64,000 bases of DNA, from contig CAYGSL010000020.1 of the NCBI GenBank assembly GCA_964352475.1, positions 1 through 64,000 on the forward strand, written 5' to 3'. The position numbers and the translations under genes are program-made. Every line of letters begins with the position of its first letter. Position 1 is the first letter of the stretch. This document shows positions 1-8,913 of this stretch, one piece after another. Below the pieces are notes generated by a model. It ran no database searches. It was not told the DNA's origin and was given only the letters and a program-made list of their open reading frames with translations. Source of the stretch: JAUIET01 sp964352475. Lineage in GTDB: Bacteria; Pseudomonadota; Gammaproteobacteria; Pseudomonadales; JAUIET01.

Positions 1-524
1 TATTGGCGCAACGAGCACGTGGGAAACGGTTTCTGAATTTGTTTTGCTACACGGCTGCAGCCACCGTGCACGCGGCACTGGGTGGTGCCGCGTCCAGTAT
101 CAGCGTGGATATGTCGGCCCCCTACATCGCCTGGGCGCGAAAAAACCTGTTGTTGAACAAGCTAAATGTCTATGACCATACCCTGGTGCAAGCTGATTGC
201 CTGGCCTGGTTGAACGAATGTGATCAGCTTTTTGACCTGATTCTTCTGGACCCACCGTCATTTTCAAACTCTAAACGGATGGACAATGTGCTGGATGTGC
301 AGCGCGATCATGTGCAGTTGATTGAACAAAGCGTTGCTCTACTGGCACCGGGCGGTGAACTGGTATTCTCGACCAATAAGCGAAAATTTCGCCTTGATAG
401 CGCGGCATTGGCCGACATTAGTGTGCAAAACATCACCAAGCAAACGCTGGATGCCGATTTTCGTCGCGCCGCACCGGCCCATCAGTGCTGGTTGATCACG
501 GCAGATAAAAAAAACGCTTTATAA
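1..524 (+). CDS. rlmL: RlmKL, C-terminal part (23S rRNA methyltransferase), cut by window edge
   Basis: This is the C-terminal end of the bifunctional 23S rRNA methyltransferase RlmKL; the reading frame is open at the left edge. The visible part is the RlmK half, a class I S-adenosylmethionine-dependent methyltransferase that in E. coli makes m7G2069. The signatures are the SAM-binding stretch RFLNLFCYTAAATVHA, an acidic strand end at SVDMS, the QADCLAWL segment and the catalytic-region motif LLDPPSFSNSKRM followed by DVQRDH. The tail ending in CWLITAD is also typical of the family. About 173 residues are visible of a protein that is usually about 700. The protein is cytosolic and housekeeping, and there is no sign that it belongs to the phosphate genes that follow. 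The stop lies just upstream of the first PhoB box, so the two transcription units are packed closely. Confidence 0.93.
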   Translation, partial: LAQRARGKRFLNLFCYTAAATVHAALGGAASSISVDMSAPYIAWARKNLLLNKLNVYDHTLVQADCLAWLNECDQLFDLILLDPPSFSNSKRMDNVLDVQRDHVQLIEQSVALLAPGGELVFSTNKRKFRLDSAALADISVQNITKQTLDADFRRAAPAHQCWLITADKKNAL

Positions 525-530
525 GACTAA

Positions 531-550
531 TTGTCATCTTAGTGTCATAT
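531..550 (+). promoter_or_regulatory. PhoB box 1 upstream of the OprP-like porin
   Basis: TTGTCAT (531-537) and GTGTCAT (542-548) start exactly 11 bp apart. This is the spacing and heptamer pattern of the E. coli PhoB box (CTGTCAT, 4 bp, CTGTCAT). It lies about 90 bp before the porin start. A second, weaker box sits closer to the gene. The function is inferred from known PhoB binding sites. Confidence 0.75.
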
Positions 551-579
551 TTTGCAACCAAAATGCACGCGTCACACAA

Positions 580-603
580 CTGACATCAAACTGTCTTTAT
601 AAC
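580..603 (+). promoter_or_regulatory. PhoB box 2 with -10 element, porin-phoBR promoter
   Basis: CTGACAT (580-586) and CTGTCTT (591-597) are 11 bp apart and stand where the -35 element would be. The -10-like hexamer TATAAC is at 598-603. Placing the PhoB box over the -35 region is the classical arrangement of Pho promoters, but here the -10 hexamer follows the second heptamer directly. With box 1 upstream, this promoter seems to have two PhoB dimer sites. Confidence 0.6.
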
Positions 604-622
604 AACACAGAGGAACTTTACG

Positions 623-1840
623 ATGCGAAGCGTGTTTGCGGCTTTGAGCAGAGGCTTGTTAGCGATACTGCTAACGTCGCCAGCGGTAGCAGGTACCGTG
701 ACGTCTGACGGCGCGGATCTTGTCTTGAAAACCAAGGGTGGTTTTGAAGTTAAAACCGCAGATGGCGATTACAGTTTCAAGGTAGGTGGTCGAATCATGC
801 TCGACTACAACGCCTATGACGGCGTCATTAACACAGCTGAAGGCGAAACGGGCAGTGATCTGTGGTTTAGACGCGCGCGGCTGGAAATTAAGGGCAAGGC
901 CAAAGATTGGTCCTATCTTATGTCGTACAACCTGACAGGCAGTGGCTCAATTGATCAGTTACACGCCAGCTACAATGGTTTCGGCAAACTGGCGGCCTTG
1001 ACCATGGGCCAACAAAAGGAAGATTTTGGTCTGGATGACACGGGTAGCTCAAAGTGGATCACAGGCATAGAACGCTCGCTGGCTTCCGATGCATTTGATA
1101 CGGGAAACAATCTGGGCATCAAGTTGCACGGTGGTAATGAGGTGATCAGCTACTCTGTGGGTGCTTATAAAGAAGCGATTGATGCAGATGATAATTCGCT
1201 GGATAGCGCTTTCACCGGTCGATTCGTATTCAGACCCATCGCCAATGACGATCTGCTGGTGCACCTGGGTGCTGGATTTAGCCTGCGCGATGGCGAGTTT
1301 GACTCGCTTGGCGCACGTTTAGGTGTTCGTGGTGGTGAGGACAGAACGGCCAATCGCAGTCGCGTTCGTTATGCAGGTGGTCTGTCAGGTGATGAGCAAC
1401 AAAGCGTCAATCTGGAGGCGGCAGCTACTTACGGCCAGGCTCATGTGCAGGCCGAATACTTCGCCTCAGAGGTGAGCGGGGCGGCCGCTCCCGATCTGGA
1501 AGTGGATGGCTATTACCTTCAGTTCGGGTGGGTACTGACGGGTGAAAACCGGGTGTACAAGAACGGCGCTGGCGTTTTTGACAAGATCAAACCCTCTGGC
1601 CCAGGCGGTGCCTGGGAATTGTTCGCGCGTTACGACGTTCTCGACGTTAGCGGCACCGAGACTGACGCATCGATTACAGTTGATGGTGGCGACGCGGATA
1701 TCTTCACGTTGGGCGCCAATTGGTACATCAACAGCAATGCCAAGCTATCGCTTAATTACGTAAGCTCTGAAACCGATCAGCCAATCAACGGTGAAGACGA
1801 TGGCGATGCGATTGTGGCGCGGTTACAATTCGCGTTCTAG
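623..1840 (+). CDS. Phosphate-selective porin O/P family outer-membrane protein
   Basis: This is an outer-membrane beta-barrel of the OprO/OprP family, which forms anion channels that let phosphate or polyphosphate into the periplasm. The protein has 405 residues with a signal peptide (residues 1 to about 23, ending SPAVAG). The N-terminal family signature FKVGGRIMLDYNAYD is followed by FRRARLEIKGKAKDW. The C-terminus ends in the aromatic residue expected of a barrel (LQFAF). The start is supported by the AGAGGAA ribosome site at 608-614. Two PhoB boxes precede it and phoB starts 18 bp after its stop, so porin, phoB and phoR are probably one phosphate-starvation operon. Pairing a porin with phoBR in one unit means that induction of the regulator also raises outer-membrane permeability. 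Substrate choice between phosphate and polyphosphate cannot be read from sequence. Confidence 0.88.
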   Translation: MRSVFAALSRGLLAILLTSPAVAGTVTSDGADLVLKTKGGFEVKTADGDYSFKVGGRIMLDYNAYDGVINTAEGETGSDLWFRRARLEIKGKAKDWSYLMSYNLTGSGSIDQLHASYNGFGKLAALTMGQQKEDFGLDDTGSSKWITGIERSLASDAFDTGNNLGIKLHGGNEVISYSVGAYKEAIDADDNSLDSAFTGRFVFRPIANDDLLVHLGAGFSLRDGEFDSLGARLGVRGGEDRTANRSRVRYAGGLSGDEQQSVNLEAAATYGQAHVQAEYFASEVSGAAAPDLEVDGYYLQFGWVLTGENRVYKNGAGVFDKIKPSGPGGAWELFARYDVLDVSGTETDASITVDGGDADIFTLGANWYINSNAKLSLNYVSSETDQPINGEDDGDAIVARLQFAF

Positions 1841-1858
1841 GAGAAACTACGCCTGCCT

Positions 1859-2557
1859 ATGGCTGCCAAGACCATACTTATCGTTGAAGATGAAATACCT
1901 ATCCGAGATATGCTGCGTATGGCGCTTGGCAATGCAGGCTATAGCACGCTGGAAGCAGGTGATATACACAATGCCCATGCGCAGATAGTTGATCAGCGAC
2001 CGGATCTGATATTGCTGGATTGGATGTTACCCGGCTCCAGCGGCCTGGAGCTGATTCGACGCCTTAAAAGACAACCGGCAACCAGCGGTATTCCTGTGAT
2101 TATGCTGACCGCCCGCACTGAAGAAGACAATAAAATCGATGGGCTGGAAGCCGGCGCCGATGATTACATGACCAAGCCGTTCTCGCCCCGAGAGCTGCTG
2201 GCCAGAATCAAGGCTTTGCTGCGCCGTACCGTGCCAGAAGTTGAGTCGGTCAAGTTGCAGTGTGGGCAGCTGGGCATGGACCTTGAAAGTCACATTGTAT
2301 CTATCGATGGATCGGCTATTGAAATTGGTCCCACCGAGTTTCGTTTGCTGCGATTTTTTCTGACCTACCGCGACAAAGTATTCAGTCGCTCACAGATTCT
2401 GGACAATGTGTGGGGCAATACCGCCTACCTTGAAGAGCGAACCGTTGACGTGCACGTCAGGCGGCTAAGGAAGGCTCTCAAGGCAGAAGGCTTGGCAGAC
2501 CTTAGCCACTATCTGCAAACCGTTCGTGGCACTGGCTACCGTTTTTCAGTGCCCTGA
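1859..2557 (+). CDS. phoB: PhoB, phosphate-regulon response regulator
   Basis: This is an OmpR-family response regulator of 232 residues. The receiver domain occupies residues 1 to about 120, with the acidic pair E10/D11, phosphorylation site D54 in LLDWMLPG, T84 and K106 (TKPF). The winged-helix DNA-binding domain follows, with the PhoB-type recognition helix ERTVDVHVRRLRKAL and the wing TVRGTGYRFS. Phosphorylated PhoB binds the 11-bp-spaced boxes seen repeatedly in this window. The start has GGAGAA at 1840-1845, rather far from the ATG. phoR follows after 2 bp. A second PhoB lies at 52321-53037. This copy sits beside pst and has an intact sensor partner, so I take it as the main regulator. 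Confidence 0.95.
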   Translation: MAAKTILIVEDEIPIRDMLRMALGNAGYSTLEAGDIHNAHAQIVDQRPDLILLDWMLPGSSGLELIRRLKRQPATSGIPVIMLTARTEEDNKIDGLEAGADDYMTKPFSPRELLARIKALLRRTVPEVESVKLQCGQLGMDLESHIVSIDGSAIEIGPTEFRLLRFFLTYRDKVFSRSQILDNVWGNTAYLEERTVDVHVRRLRKALKAEGLADLSHYLQTVRGTGYRFSVP

Positions 2558-2559
2558 TT

Positions 2560-3855
2560 TTGAAGAAGTCCGAACTCTCGCTGTTGATCCTGGGTTTGCT
2601 GCTATGCACTGCTGTGCTGTGGTTAGTGTTTGGAGTTTCTTGGCAAGTTACGTTTGCCGGTTTGGCATCAGGTGCTGGTGGCTATGCTGTTAGCTGTATT
2701 GTTCGCCTGCGCAGAGTGTATCGCTGGCTGAAACACGACACCGATTCTGAACCACCAGACAGCTTTGGTGAATATGGTGACGTGCTGGACGAGTTACATC
2801 GTATGCGGACGACATCCCTCTATCAGGCAGAGCGTGCCGAACAGCGAATTGTGCATTTGCAGAACTCTTTCGCATCATTGGATGAGGCGGTAATCCTGTT
2901 AAACGCTGCCGGCGAAATAGACTGGTCTAACCAGGCCGCCAAGCGCCTGTTTGGACTGCAGTTTCCGGATGACCAGGGGCGCGCATTAGCCACATTGATT
3001 CGTGCGCCTGAATTTTTGAGCTACTTCGATGACGGTGACTATGAGCAGCCACTGTCACTTGCAGCGCCCATGTCAAAAGTGGGCCAACTGGAAGTGAGTA
3101 TCACCTGGTTCGGTGCAGGCAATCGCATGGTTTTCGTTCGCGATGTCACTGAAGTCAGACGTCTTGAACAGATCAGAACCGACTTTATTGCGAATGTTTC
3201 TCACGAGTTACGTACACCGCTCACTGTTATCAGCGGCTATCTGGAAACGATGCAAGACAGCGAGTCAGAGTGGCATGCCGCGCTGCAGCAAATGGGCAGC
3301 CAGGCGGAGCGCATGGAATCACTGCTCACAGATCTCACGCAGCTGAACAAGCTTGAGAGCGTTGTAGAACGGTCGCAGCATGATGTGCTGGATATCAAAA
3401 CCATGATAGGCATGATGTTCGATGGCGTCAGCGTTCAGAGGCCGGAACAAAAACTCGAAATCAAGCAAAAAACGGATGCTCAATTACTGGGCAATAGAGA
3501 AGAACTGTACAGCGCATTCTCTAACCTGATTAACAACGCCAGCAAGTACAGTGGTGAACACGGCAAAATTGTGGTGACCTGGAAGCTGGATGCAACCGGT
3601 GCCAGTCTTACTGTGAGCGACGATGGCGTGGGCATAGAGGCGCACCACCTGCCCAGATTAACCGAGCGCTTTTATCGTGCTGATCCAGGTCGGCACCGTT
3701 CTACCGGGGGAACAGGCCTCGGCCTTGCCATTGTAAAACACGTGCTGCTTCGTCATCAGGCGGCGCTCAAAATTGAGAGTAAACCCGGGCAAGGCAGCAC
3801 GTTTACCTGCCTGTTTCCTGAAGACCGCGTGGTACGGCCAGCCTCGGAGCGCTAA
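2560..3855 (+). CDS. phoR: PhoR, phosphate-regulon sensor histidine kinase
   Basis: This is an inner-membrane sensor kinase of 431 residues that phosphorylates PhoB when phosphate is low and dephosphorylates it when phosphate is ample. Two N-terminal membrane segments (about residues 6-25 and 30-48) have almost no periplasmic loop, as is usual for PhoR. A PAS-like domain (about 100-200) follows, then HisKA with the H-box NVSHELRTPLTVI (H215, phosphatase-type T219). The ATPase domain has the N-box NLINNASKYS and the DDGVG and GGTGLGLAIVK motifs. The TTG start at 2560 is the only one next to phoB and has no strong ribosome site, which suggests translational coupling. It is complete, unlike the related protein at 53034-53702. 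Confidence 0.94.
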   Translation: MKKSELSLLILGLLLCTAVLWLVFGVSWQVTFAGLASGAGGYAVSCIVRLRRVYRWLKHDTDSEPPDSFGEYGDVLDELHRMRTTSLYQAERAEQRIVHLQNSFASLDEAVILLNAAGEIDWSNQAAKRLFGLQFPDDQGRALATLIRAPEFLSYFDDGDYEQPLSLAAPMSKVGQLEVSITWFGAGNRMVFVRDVTEVRRLEQIRTDFIANVSHELRTPLTVISGYLETMQDSESEWHAALQQMGSQAERMESLLTDLTQLNKLESVVERSQHDVLDIKTMIGMMFDGVSVQRPEQKLEIKQKTDAQLLGNREELYSAFSNLINNASKYSGEHGKIVVTWKLDATGASLTVSDDGVGIEAHHLPRLTERFYRADPGRHRSTGGTGLGLAIVKHVLLRHQAALKIESKPGQGSTFTCLFPEDRVVRPASER

Positions 3856-3884
3856 TTAGAATTATCTGACGGTTTTTTTCATTG

Positions 3885-3902
3885 CTGTCACATTAGTGTC
3901 AT
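3885..3902 (+). promoter_or_regulatory. PhoB box upstream of pstS
   Basis: CTGTCAC (3885-3891) and GTGTCAT (3896-3902) are 11 bp apart, a near-consensus PhoB box 47 bp before the pstS ATG. A weak -10 candidate GTTAAC lies at 3911-3916. It is the best PhoB box in the window by eye. Confidence 0.8.
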
Positions 3903-3948
3903 TTTTTCTTGTTAACTTGCTGGCATCATCAATACTGAGGACTGATAA

Positions 3949-4926
3949 ATGATTAAGCGATTTATTGCTAGCGCCACCGCAAGCTCCATGCTCATGCTCG
4001 GCAGCGCTATGGCGCACGCTGATGGCCTTGATGAAAACCTGCCTGATTATCAGAAAGTCAGTGGTATTGCTGGCAATCTTTCCAGCGTTGGCTCGGATAC
4101 GTTGGCTAACTTGATGACACTATGGGCTGAAGAATTCAAGCGCGAATACCCCAGCGTCAATATACAAATCCAGGCAGCGGGATCGTCTACGGCACCACCC
4201 GCGCTCAGTGAGGGCACATCTAATCTTGGCCCAATGAGCCGAAAGATGAAAGACAATGAGTTAGAGGCATTCGAAAACAAGCACGGCTATAAGCCGACAG
4301 CAGTGCCTGTCGCTATCGACGCGCTGGCCGTATACGTACACAAAGACAATCCTTTGGCAGGTTTGTCATTACCGCAAGTCGACGCCATCTTCTCGTCAAA
4401 CCGAACATGCGGTGGTAGCACCGACATTTCAAACTGGGGTGGCACTGGCCTTAGTGGACCATGGCAAAACCGCGACATTCAATTGTTCGGCCGCAATTCT
4501 GTATCCGGTACTTATGGCTACTTCAAGAAAGTAGCTCTGTGTAAGGGCGACTTTAAGGATACCGTGAATGAGCAACCTGGTTCTGCTTCGGTGGTGCAGT
4601 CAGTATCTACGTCTATTAATGGCATAGGCTATTCAGGTATTGGTTACCGAACTTCCAGCGTACGCGCATTACCACTGTCAAAGAAAGACGGTGGTGATCT
4701 GGTCGAGGCGTCGCCTGCCATGGCGGTTGCCGGTAAATACCCACTGTCGCGCTTTCTTTACACCTATGTGAATAAGCACCCCAGCAAAGACCTGACGCCG
4801 CTTGAAGGTGAGTTTATTAAGCTGGTTTTGTCAAAGTCAGGCCAGGAAGTGGTATTGAAGGACGGCTACATTCCTCTGCCGGCTGCCGTGGTTGACCGCA
4901 CACTGACTAAGCTTGGCCTCAAGTGA
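3949..4926 (+). CDS. pstS: PstS, phosphate ABC transporter substrate-binding protein
   Basis: This is a periplasmic phosphate-binding protein of 325 residues and the capture subunit of the high-affinity Pst transporter. A signal peptide of about 24 residues ends in AMAHA. The phosphate-binding loops can be recognised at VGSDTLANL, QAAGSSTAPP and FGRNSVSGTYGYF, which carry the conserved Ser/Thr and Arg ligands of the family. It belongs to the PstS subfamily common in marine and pseudomonad-type bacteria rather than to the E. coli subfamily. The gene has its own PhoB box. Its stop overlaps the GTG start of pstC (GTGA at 4923-4926), so pstS-C-A-B-phoU are probably co-transcribed and translationally coupled. 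No abnormality was seen. Confidence 0.94.
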   Translation: MIKRFIASATASSMLMLGSAMAHADGLDENLPDYQKVSGIAGNLSSVGSDTLANLMTLWAEEFKREYPSVNIQIQAAGSSTAPPALSEGTSNLGPMSRKMKDNELEAFENKHGYKPTAVPVAIDALAVYVHKDNPLAGLSLPQVDAIFSSNRTCGGSTDISNWGGTGLSGPWQNRDIQLFGRNSVSGTYGYFKKVALCKGDFKDTVNEQPGSASVVQSVSTSINGIGYSGIGYRTSSVRALPLSKKDGGDLVEASPAMAVAGKYPLSRFLYTYVNKHPSKDLTPLEGEFIKLVLSKSGQEVVLKDGYIPLPAAVVDRTLTKLGLK

Positions 4927-7178
4927 CGCAAGCCAGTGAATCACTGCTGCTGGAAAAAGACAGTTTTTTTCAGCGCAAACGCCGGTTTAAAGATCGCTTC
5001 GCCCGCCACGCCATAGCCGGTGGTGGGCTGGCGGTTATCGGTGCGATTCTTCTTATATTTCTGTATCTGGTCTACGAGATTGCCCCCCTCTTTCAGTCAG
5101 CCTCAGTAGAAGAAAAACACAGCTATCAAATTAGTGGCGACACTCAAGCCTTGCATGTAGCTGTGGAAGAGCAAGGCGAGTTGTTTCTGCGTCTCAGCGA
5201 TGAAGGTCTCGCGGAATTTCGCGAGGTTTCATCGGGCGCGCTACGCAACGTGGTGACCCTGTTAGACCCTTCGGAATCAATAAAAAGCTTCGCTACCGCA
5301 AGTAATGAAAGCCGTGTGTTTGCGCTAGGCCTCTCCAATGGTACGGTTAAAGTGCTTAAGCATGATTATCGCTCGGTCTACCGCGGCGATGTCAGGGAGA
5401 TCGTGCCAGAGATCGTATACCCCTTAGGTGAGAATGCGCGGGTGCTTGCGGACTCTAGTAATCCAATTACATTATTGGCCGTAAGAGACGGTGAAAATCA
5501 GGCAACCATCGCAGCCATGGACTCAGACGAGACGCTGCATTTGATGGTGATTGAGAAAGAACAAAATTTTCTCAGTGAAGAATGGGAGTTTAGCGAACAG
5601 CTATTTGATGTAGAGGACGTTGGTAGTGACGTTCGCAAGCTAATTGTTTCAGAAGATCAGCGCTACCTGTTTGTACTTAGTCAATCAGACGATTTGAAAG
5701 TCTATGATTTAAGCAAGGTGCGTCAAGGCGGTATTGATTCGCTGGTAGGGCAGTACAGTTTAAGCCCAGGCAATACCGTGAATGATATGCGCTTTTTGTT
5801 GGGCGGCATTTCCCTGCTGGTGCATGACAGCAGCGGCCAGTTAACGCAGTGGTTCTGGCAATCATTTGATGGCCAGCGCCGTCTGGAGAAAGTACGTACG
5901 TTCCCTGGTGTAGAAGGTAAGGCTACGGTACTCACCGAACAGCGACGGAAAGGTGTGGCCGTGATCAGTCACAGTGGTTTATTGCAATTGGCGTACACCA
6001 CCTCGTCACGTATTGCATTTGAAGAAAATATTGAATTCAGCGGCTCTGTTAGCCAGGCGGCGATATCACCTAGAGCAAACCTCTTATTGTTGGAAGACGG
6101 CCAGGGAACAATTCGTGTTTGGGACATTGATAACGAACACCCTGAAACGTCGTTTGGCGCGTTGTGGGACGAAGTCTGGTACGAAAGCTACAGCGAACCG
6201 GAATACGTCTGGCAGTCTTCCGCATCAAACAATGACTTTGAACCAAAGTACAGCTTCTCGCCACTTGCGTTTGGTACTTTAAAAGCCGCGTTCTATTCGA
6301 TGATGCTGGCCGCACCCTTAGCGATCTGTGGTGCTATTTATACCGCCTTTTTCATGGCGCCCGCTCTTAGGCGCAAGATAAAACCGCTGGTTGAATTAAT
6401 GGAGGCATTGCCTACCGTCATTCTCGGATTTCTGGCAGGCCTTTGGCTAGCACCATTTGTTGAGAAACATCTCCCGGCCATTTTCTCCATGCTACTTTTC
6501 TTACCGCCGGCTATTATTCTGGTGGCCTTTGGGTGGAGCAAGTTACCCATTCGCTTTCGCGAATCAATGCCGGAGGGGTTTCACGCAGCGGTGTTGATTC
6601 CAGTGGTGTTGATTTTGGCCTATCTATGCATCGCTGCCAGCCAACCCATGGAACTGTTGTTCTTTGGCGGCGATGCGCGCGCGTGGTTAACCAATGACCT
6701 GGGTGTTTCGTTTGATCAGCGCAATGCTCTTGTAGTGGGTGTTGCGATGGGTTTCGCGGTAATTCCAACCATTTTCAGTATCACTGAAGACGCCATCTTC
6801 GCGGTACCCAAGCATCTGTCAAATGGCTCATTAGCCCTGGGCGCAACCCCTTGGCAAACCTTGTTAAGAGTGGTTATGCCAACAGCAAGCCCTGGTATAT
6901 TTTCAGCGCTGATGATTGGTTTGGGTCGCGCCGTGGGCGAAACCATGATTGTACTGATGGCCACTGGCAACACACCCATCATGGACGCAAATATTTTTGA
7001 AGGCATGCGTACGCTGGCGGCCAATATTGCGGTTGAAGTGCCAGAAGCGGAGGTGGACAGTACGCATTTCAGAGTGCTGTTCCTGGCCGCGTTTGTGCTG
7101 TTTATGTTTACCTTTATCGTAAATACCGTCGCTGAACTTGTGCGCCAGCGTCTGAGGGAGCGTTATGGATCACTCTGA
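4923..7178 (+). CDS. pstC: PstC, phosphate ABC transporter permease, long form
   Basis: This is one of the two membrane permeases of the Pst transporter. It has 751 residues, against about 320 in E. coli. A first membrane segment (about residues 35-60) is followed by a large extra region (about 65-420) that I place in the periplasm and that reads like a WD/beta-propeller fold, with repeated short beta motifs such as LFVLSQSDDLKVYDL and IRVWDID. The normal permease core comes after it, with the coupling motif LALGATPWQTLLRVVMPTASPGIFSALMIGLGRAVGETM. The long form is known from Pseudomonas and Vibrio relatives. What the extra domain does is not known to me. It starts with GTG inside the pstS stop, and its end overlaps pstA by 14 bp. 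Confidence 0.93.
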   Translation: MTQASESLLLEKDSFFQRKRRFKDRFARHAIAGGGLAVIGAILLIFLYLVYEIAPLFQSASVEEKHSYQISGDTQALHVAVEEQGELFLRLSDEGLAEFREVSSGALRNVVTLLDPSESIKSFATASNESRVFALGLSNGTVKVLKHDYRSVYRGDVREIVPEIVYPLGENARVLADSSNPITLLAVRDGENQATIAAMDSDETLHLMVIEKEQNFLSEEWEFSEQLFDVEDVGSDVRKLIVSEDQRYLFVLSQSDDLKVYDLSKVRQGGIDSLVGQYSLSPGNTVNDMRFLLGGISLLVHDSSGQLTQWFWQSFDGQRRLEKVRTFPGVEGKATVLTEQRRKGVAVISHSGLLQLAYTTSSRIAFEENIEFSGSVSQAAISPRANLLLLEDGQGTIRVWDIDNEHPETSFGALWDEVWYESYSEPEYVWQSSASNNDFEPKYSFSPLAFGTLKAAFYSMMLAAPLAICGAIYTAFFMAPALRRKIKPLVELMEALPTVILGFLAGLWLAPFVEKHLPAIFSMLLFLPPAIILVAFGWSKLPIRFRESMPEGFHAAVLIPVVLILAYLCIAASQPMELLFFGGDARAWLTNDLGVSFDQRNALVVGVAMGFAVIPTIFSITEDAIFAVPKHLSNGSLALGATPWQTLLRVVMPTASPGIFSALMIGLGRAVGETMIVLMATGNTPIMDANIFEGMRTLAANIAVEVPEAEVDSTHFRVLFLAAFVLFMFTFIVNTVAELVRQRLRERYGSL

Positions 7179-8907
7179 CGTGCAAGCCAATTCGCTGTAT
7201 CGATCGCAAAATCAGACCATAGGCAGTTGGTTCAAAAGCGGCGAGCCCTGGATTTGGATGACTGGCTCGGCCGTGGCGGTAAGCGTGATCGCCGTGGTGG
7301 GTTTGCTATTCATACTGGCTGTTCGCGGTCTGGGCCATTTCTGGCCTTCAGACGTTGTTGAGTTTGACTATGTAGACGCTCGCAGTGGCGAGCAGATGAT
7401 AGTGGCTGGGCAGTTAGCGGATAGCGAGCAGGTGAGCCTGGAGCAACTCAACTCTTCGGGTCTTGAACTGGATGCCAGCCTTGGTGAAATACGTCGCCGT
7501 GACCTTATAAAAACGGGTAATCGCGATCTAACCGGTGCGGATTTTCGTTGGTATCTGTACGAGCGCATGAGCAATATCCGCCAGCCCGAAGGCTTGATGG
7601 TGATTGAGCGTCGTGAGTGGGGCAATTTTTATGGCTATTTGCTGGCCGTGAAAGAAGCCGGCACTACCGTAACGGAAAATTCAGACCAAGAGTTTTCCGC
7701 ATCGGTGTGGCAAGAGTTCCAATCGCGCCTGCAACGCGCACTTGAGCTGAACGACACGATTCAGGACATTGAAAAAAACGACACTCGCGCGTTAAATTAT
7801 CGCCTCGAGCAGCTTCGCCTGGATGAACGCAGCCTTGAACTGCAGAAAGATCTGGACGACAAGCTCAGACAAGTAGAAATGGCTCGCATTGCTGAGGCGC
7901 GAGCGGAAATAGCCGTAAAGTACGAAGTCTTGCAAGAGACCTTGAACGATTTGCACCAACAAATTGAGCGCGATTCGTTTACGGCAGTCACAGGCACTGG
8001 CCAGCAAGTAGAGTTGACCTTTGCCAAAGTTGTTCATGCCTTACTGCCCAATCAAATGTCAGTATTTGAGAAAGTACTGGCGTGGTTCGCAAAACTTGCA
8101 GAGTTTCTTTCCGAAGACCCACGTGAGGCAAATACAGAAGGCGGCGTGTACCCTGCGATATTTGGTACGGTACTCATGGTGCTGCTGATGTCTATCATGG
8201 TCACGCCGTTTGGTGTCGTGGCGGCGGTGTATTTGCGTGAATACGCCAAACAAGGTGTTATCACACGTACTATACGTATTGCTGTTAACAATCTCGCAGG
8301 CGTTCCGTCGATTGTCTACGGCGTATTTGGTCTGGGCTTTTTCGTGTACGGTGTGGGCGAGCAGATCGATCATTTATTTTTCGAAGCAGCCTTGCCAGCG
8401 CCTACCTTTGGCACGCCGGGATTGCTTTGGGCCTCATTAACCTTGGCTATTCTAACTGTGCCGGTTGTTATCGTGGCCACTGAAGAGGGTTTGGCGCGCA
8501 TACCGCGTGCTGTTCGTGAAGGCAGCCTGGCATTAGGGGCAACCAAAGCGGAAACTTTGTGGCGAGTTGTGCTGCCCATGGCCAGCCCGGCAATGATGAC
8601 CGGTGTTATTTTAGCGGTAGCGCGTGCGGCGGGTGAGGTGGCACCATTGATGTTGGTGGGTGTGGTAAAACTGGCGCCTGCGCTGCCTCTGGATGGTAAC
8701 TTTCCGTTTTTACATCTTGATCAGAAATTTATGCATCTTGGTTTTCACATTTATGACGTTGGTTTTCAAAGCCCGAATGTGGAAGCCGCGCGACCTTTGG
8801 TGTACGCCACAGCGCTGCTGTTGGTGGTGGTGATTGCAGTACTTAACTTTTCGGCAGTGAGTATTCGCAATCGACTGCGCGAAAAATACAAAGCCCTGGA
8901 GCATTGA
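7165..8907 (+). CDS. pstA: PstA, phosphate ABC transporter permease, long form
   Basis: This is the second permease of the Pst transporter, 580 residues against about 300 in E. coli. After a first membrane segment (about residues 30-55) comes a long insertion (about 60-320). Its last third is rich in Leu, Glu, Arg and Lys (RALELNDTIQDIEKND and the stretch after it) and is probably a coiled coil. The permease core follows, with the coupling loop EGSLALGATKAETLWRVVLP and a conserved ARAAGEVAPLMLVGVVK segment. PstC and PstA both carry extra periplasmic parts, so these may pack against each other or against PstS. It overlaps pstC by 14 bp and is followed by pstB after 6 bp. Confidence 0.93.
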   Translation: MDHSDVQANSLYRSQNQTIGSWFKSGEPWIWMTGSAVAVSVIAVVGLLFILAVRGLGHFWPSDVVEFDYVDARSGEQMIVAGQLADSEQVSLEQLNSSGLELDASLGEIRRRDLIKTGNRDLTGADFRWYLYERMSNIRQPEGLMVIERREWGNFYGYLLAVKEAGTTVTENSDQEFSASVWQEFQSRLQRALELNDTIQDIEKNDTRALNYRLEQLRLDERSLELQKDLDDKLRQVEMARIAEARAEIAVKYEVLQETLNDLHQQIERDSFTAVTGTGQQVELTFAKVVHALLPNQMSVFEKVLAWFAKLAEFLSEDPREANTEGGVYPAIFGTVLMVLLMSIMVTPFGVVAAVYLREYAKQGVITRTIRIAVNNLAGVPSIVYGVFGLGFFVYGVGEQIDHLFFEAALPAPTFGTPGLLWASLTLAILTVPVVIVATEEGLARIPRAVREGSLALGATKAETLWRVVLPMASPAMMTGVILAVARAAGEVAPLMLVGVVKLAPALPLDGNFPFLHLDQKFMHLGFHIYDVGFQSPNVEAARPLVYATALLLVVVIAVLNFSAVSIRNRLREKYKALEH

Positions 8908-8913
8908 TACAAA

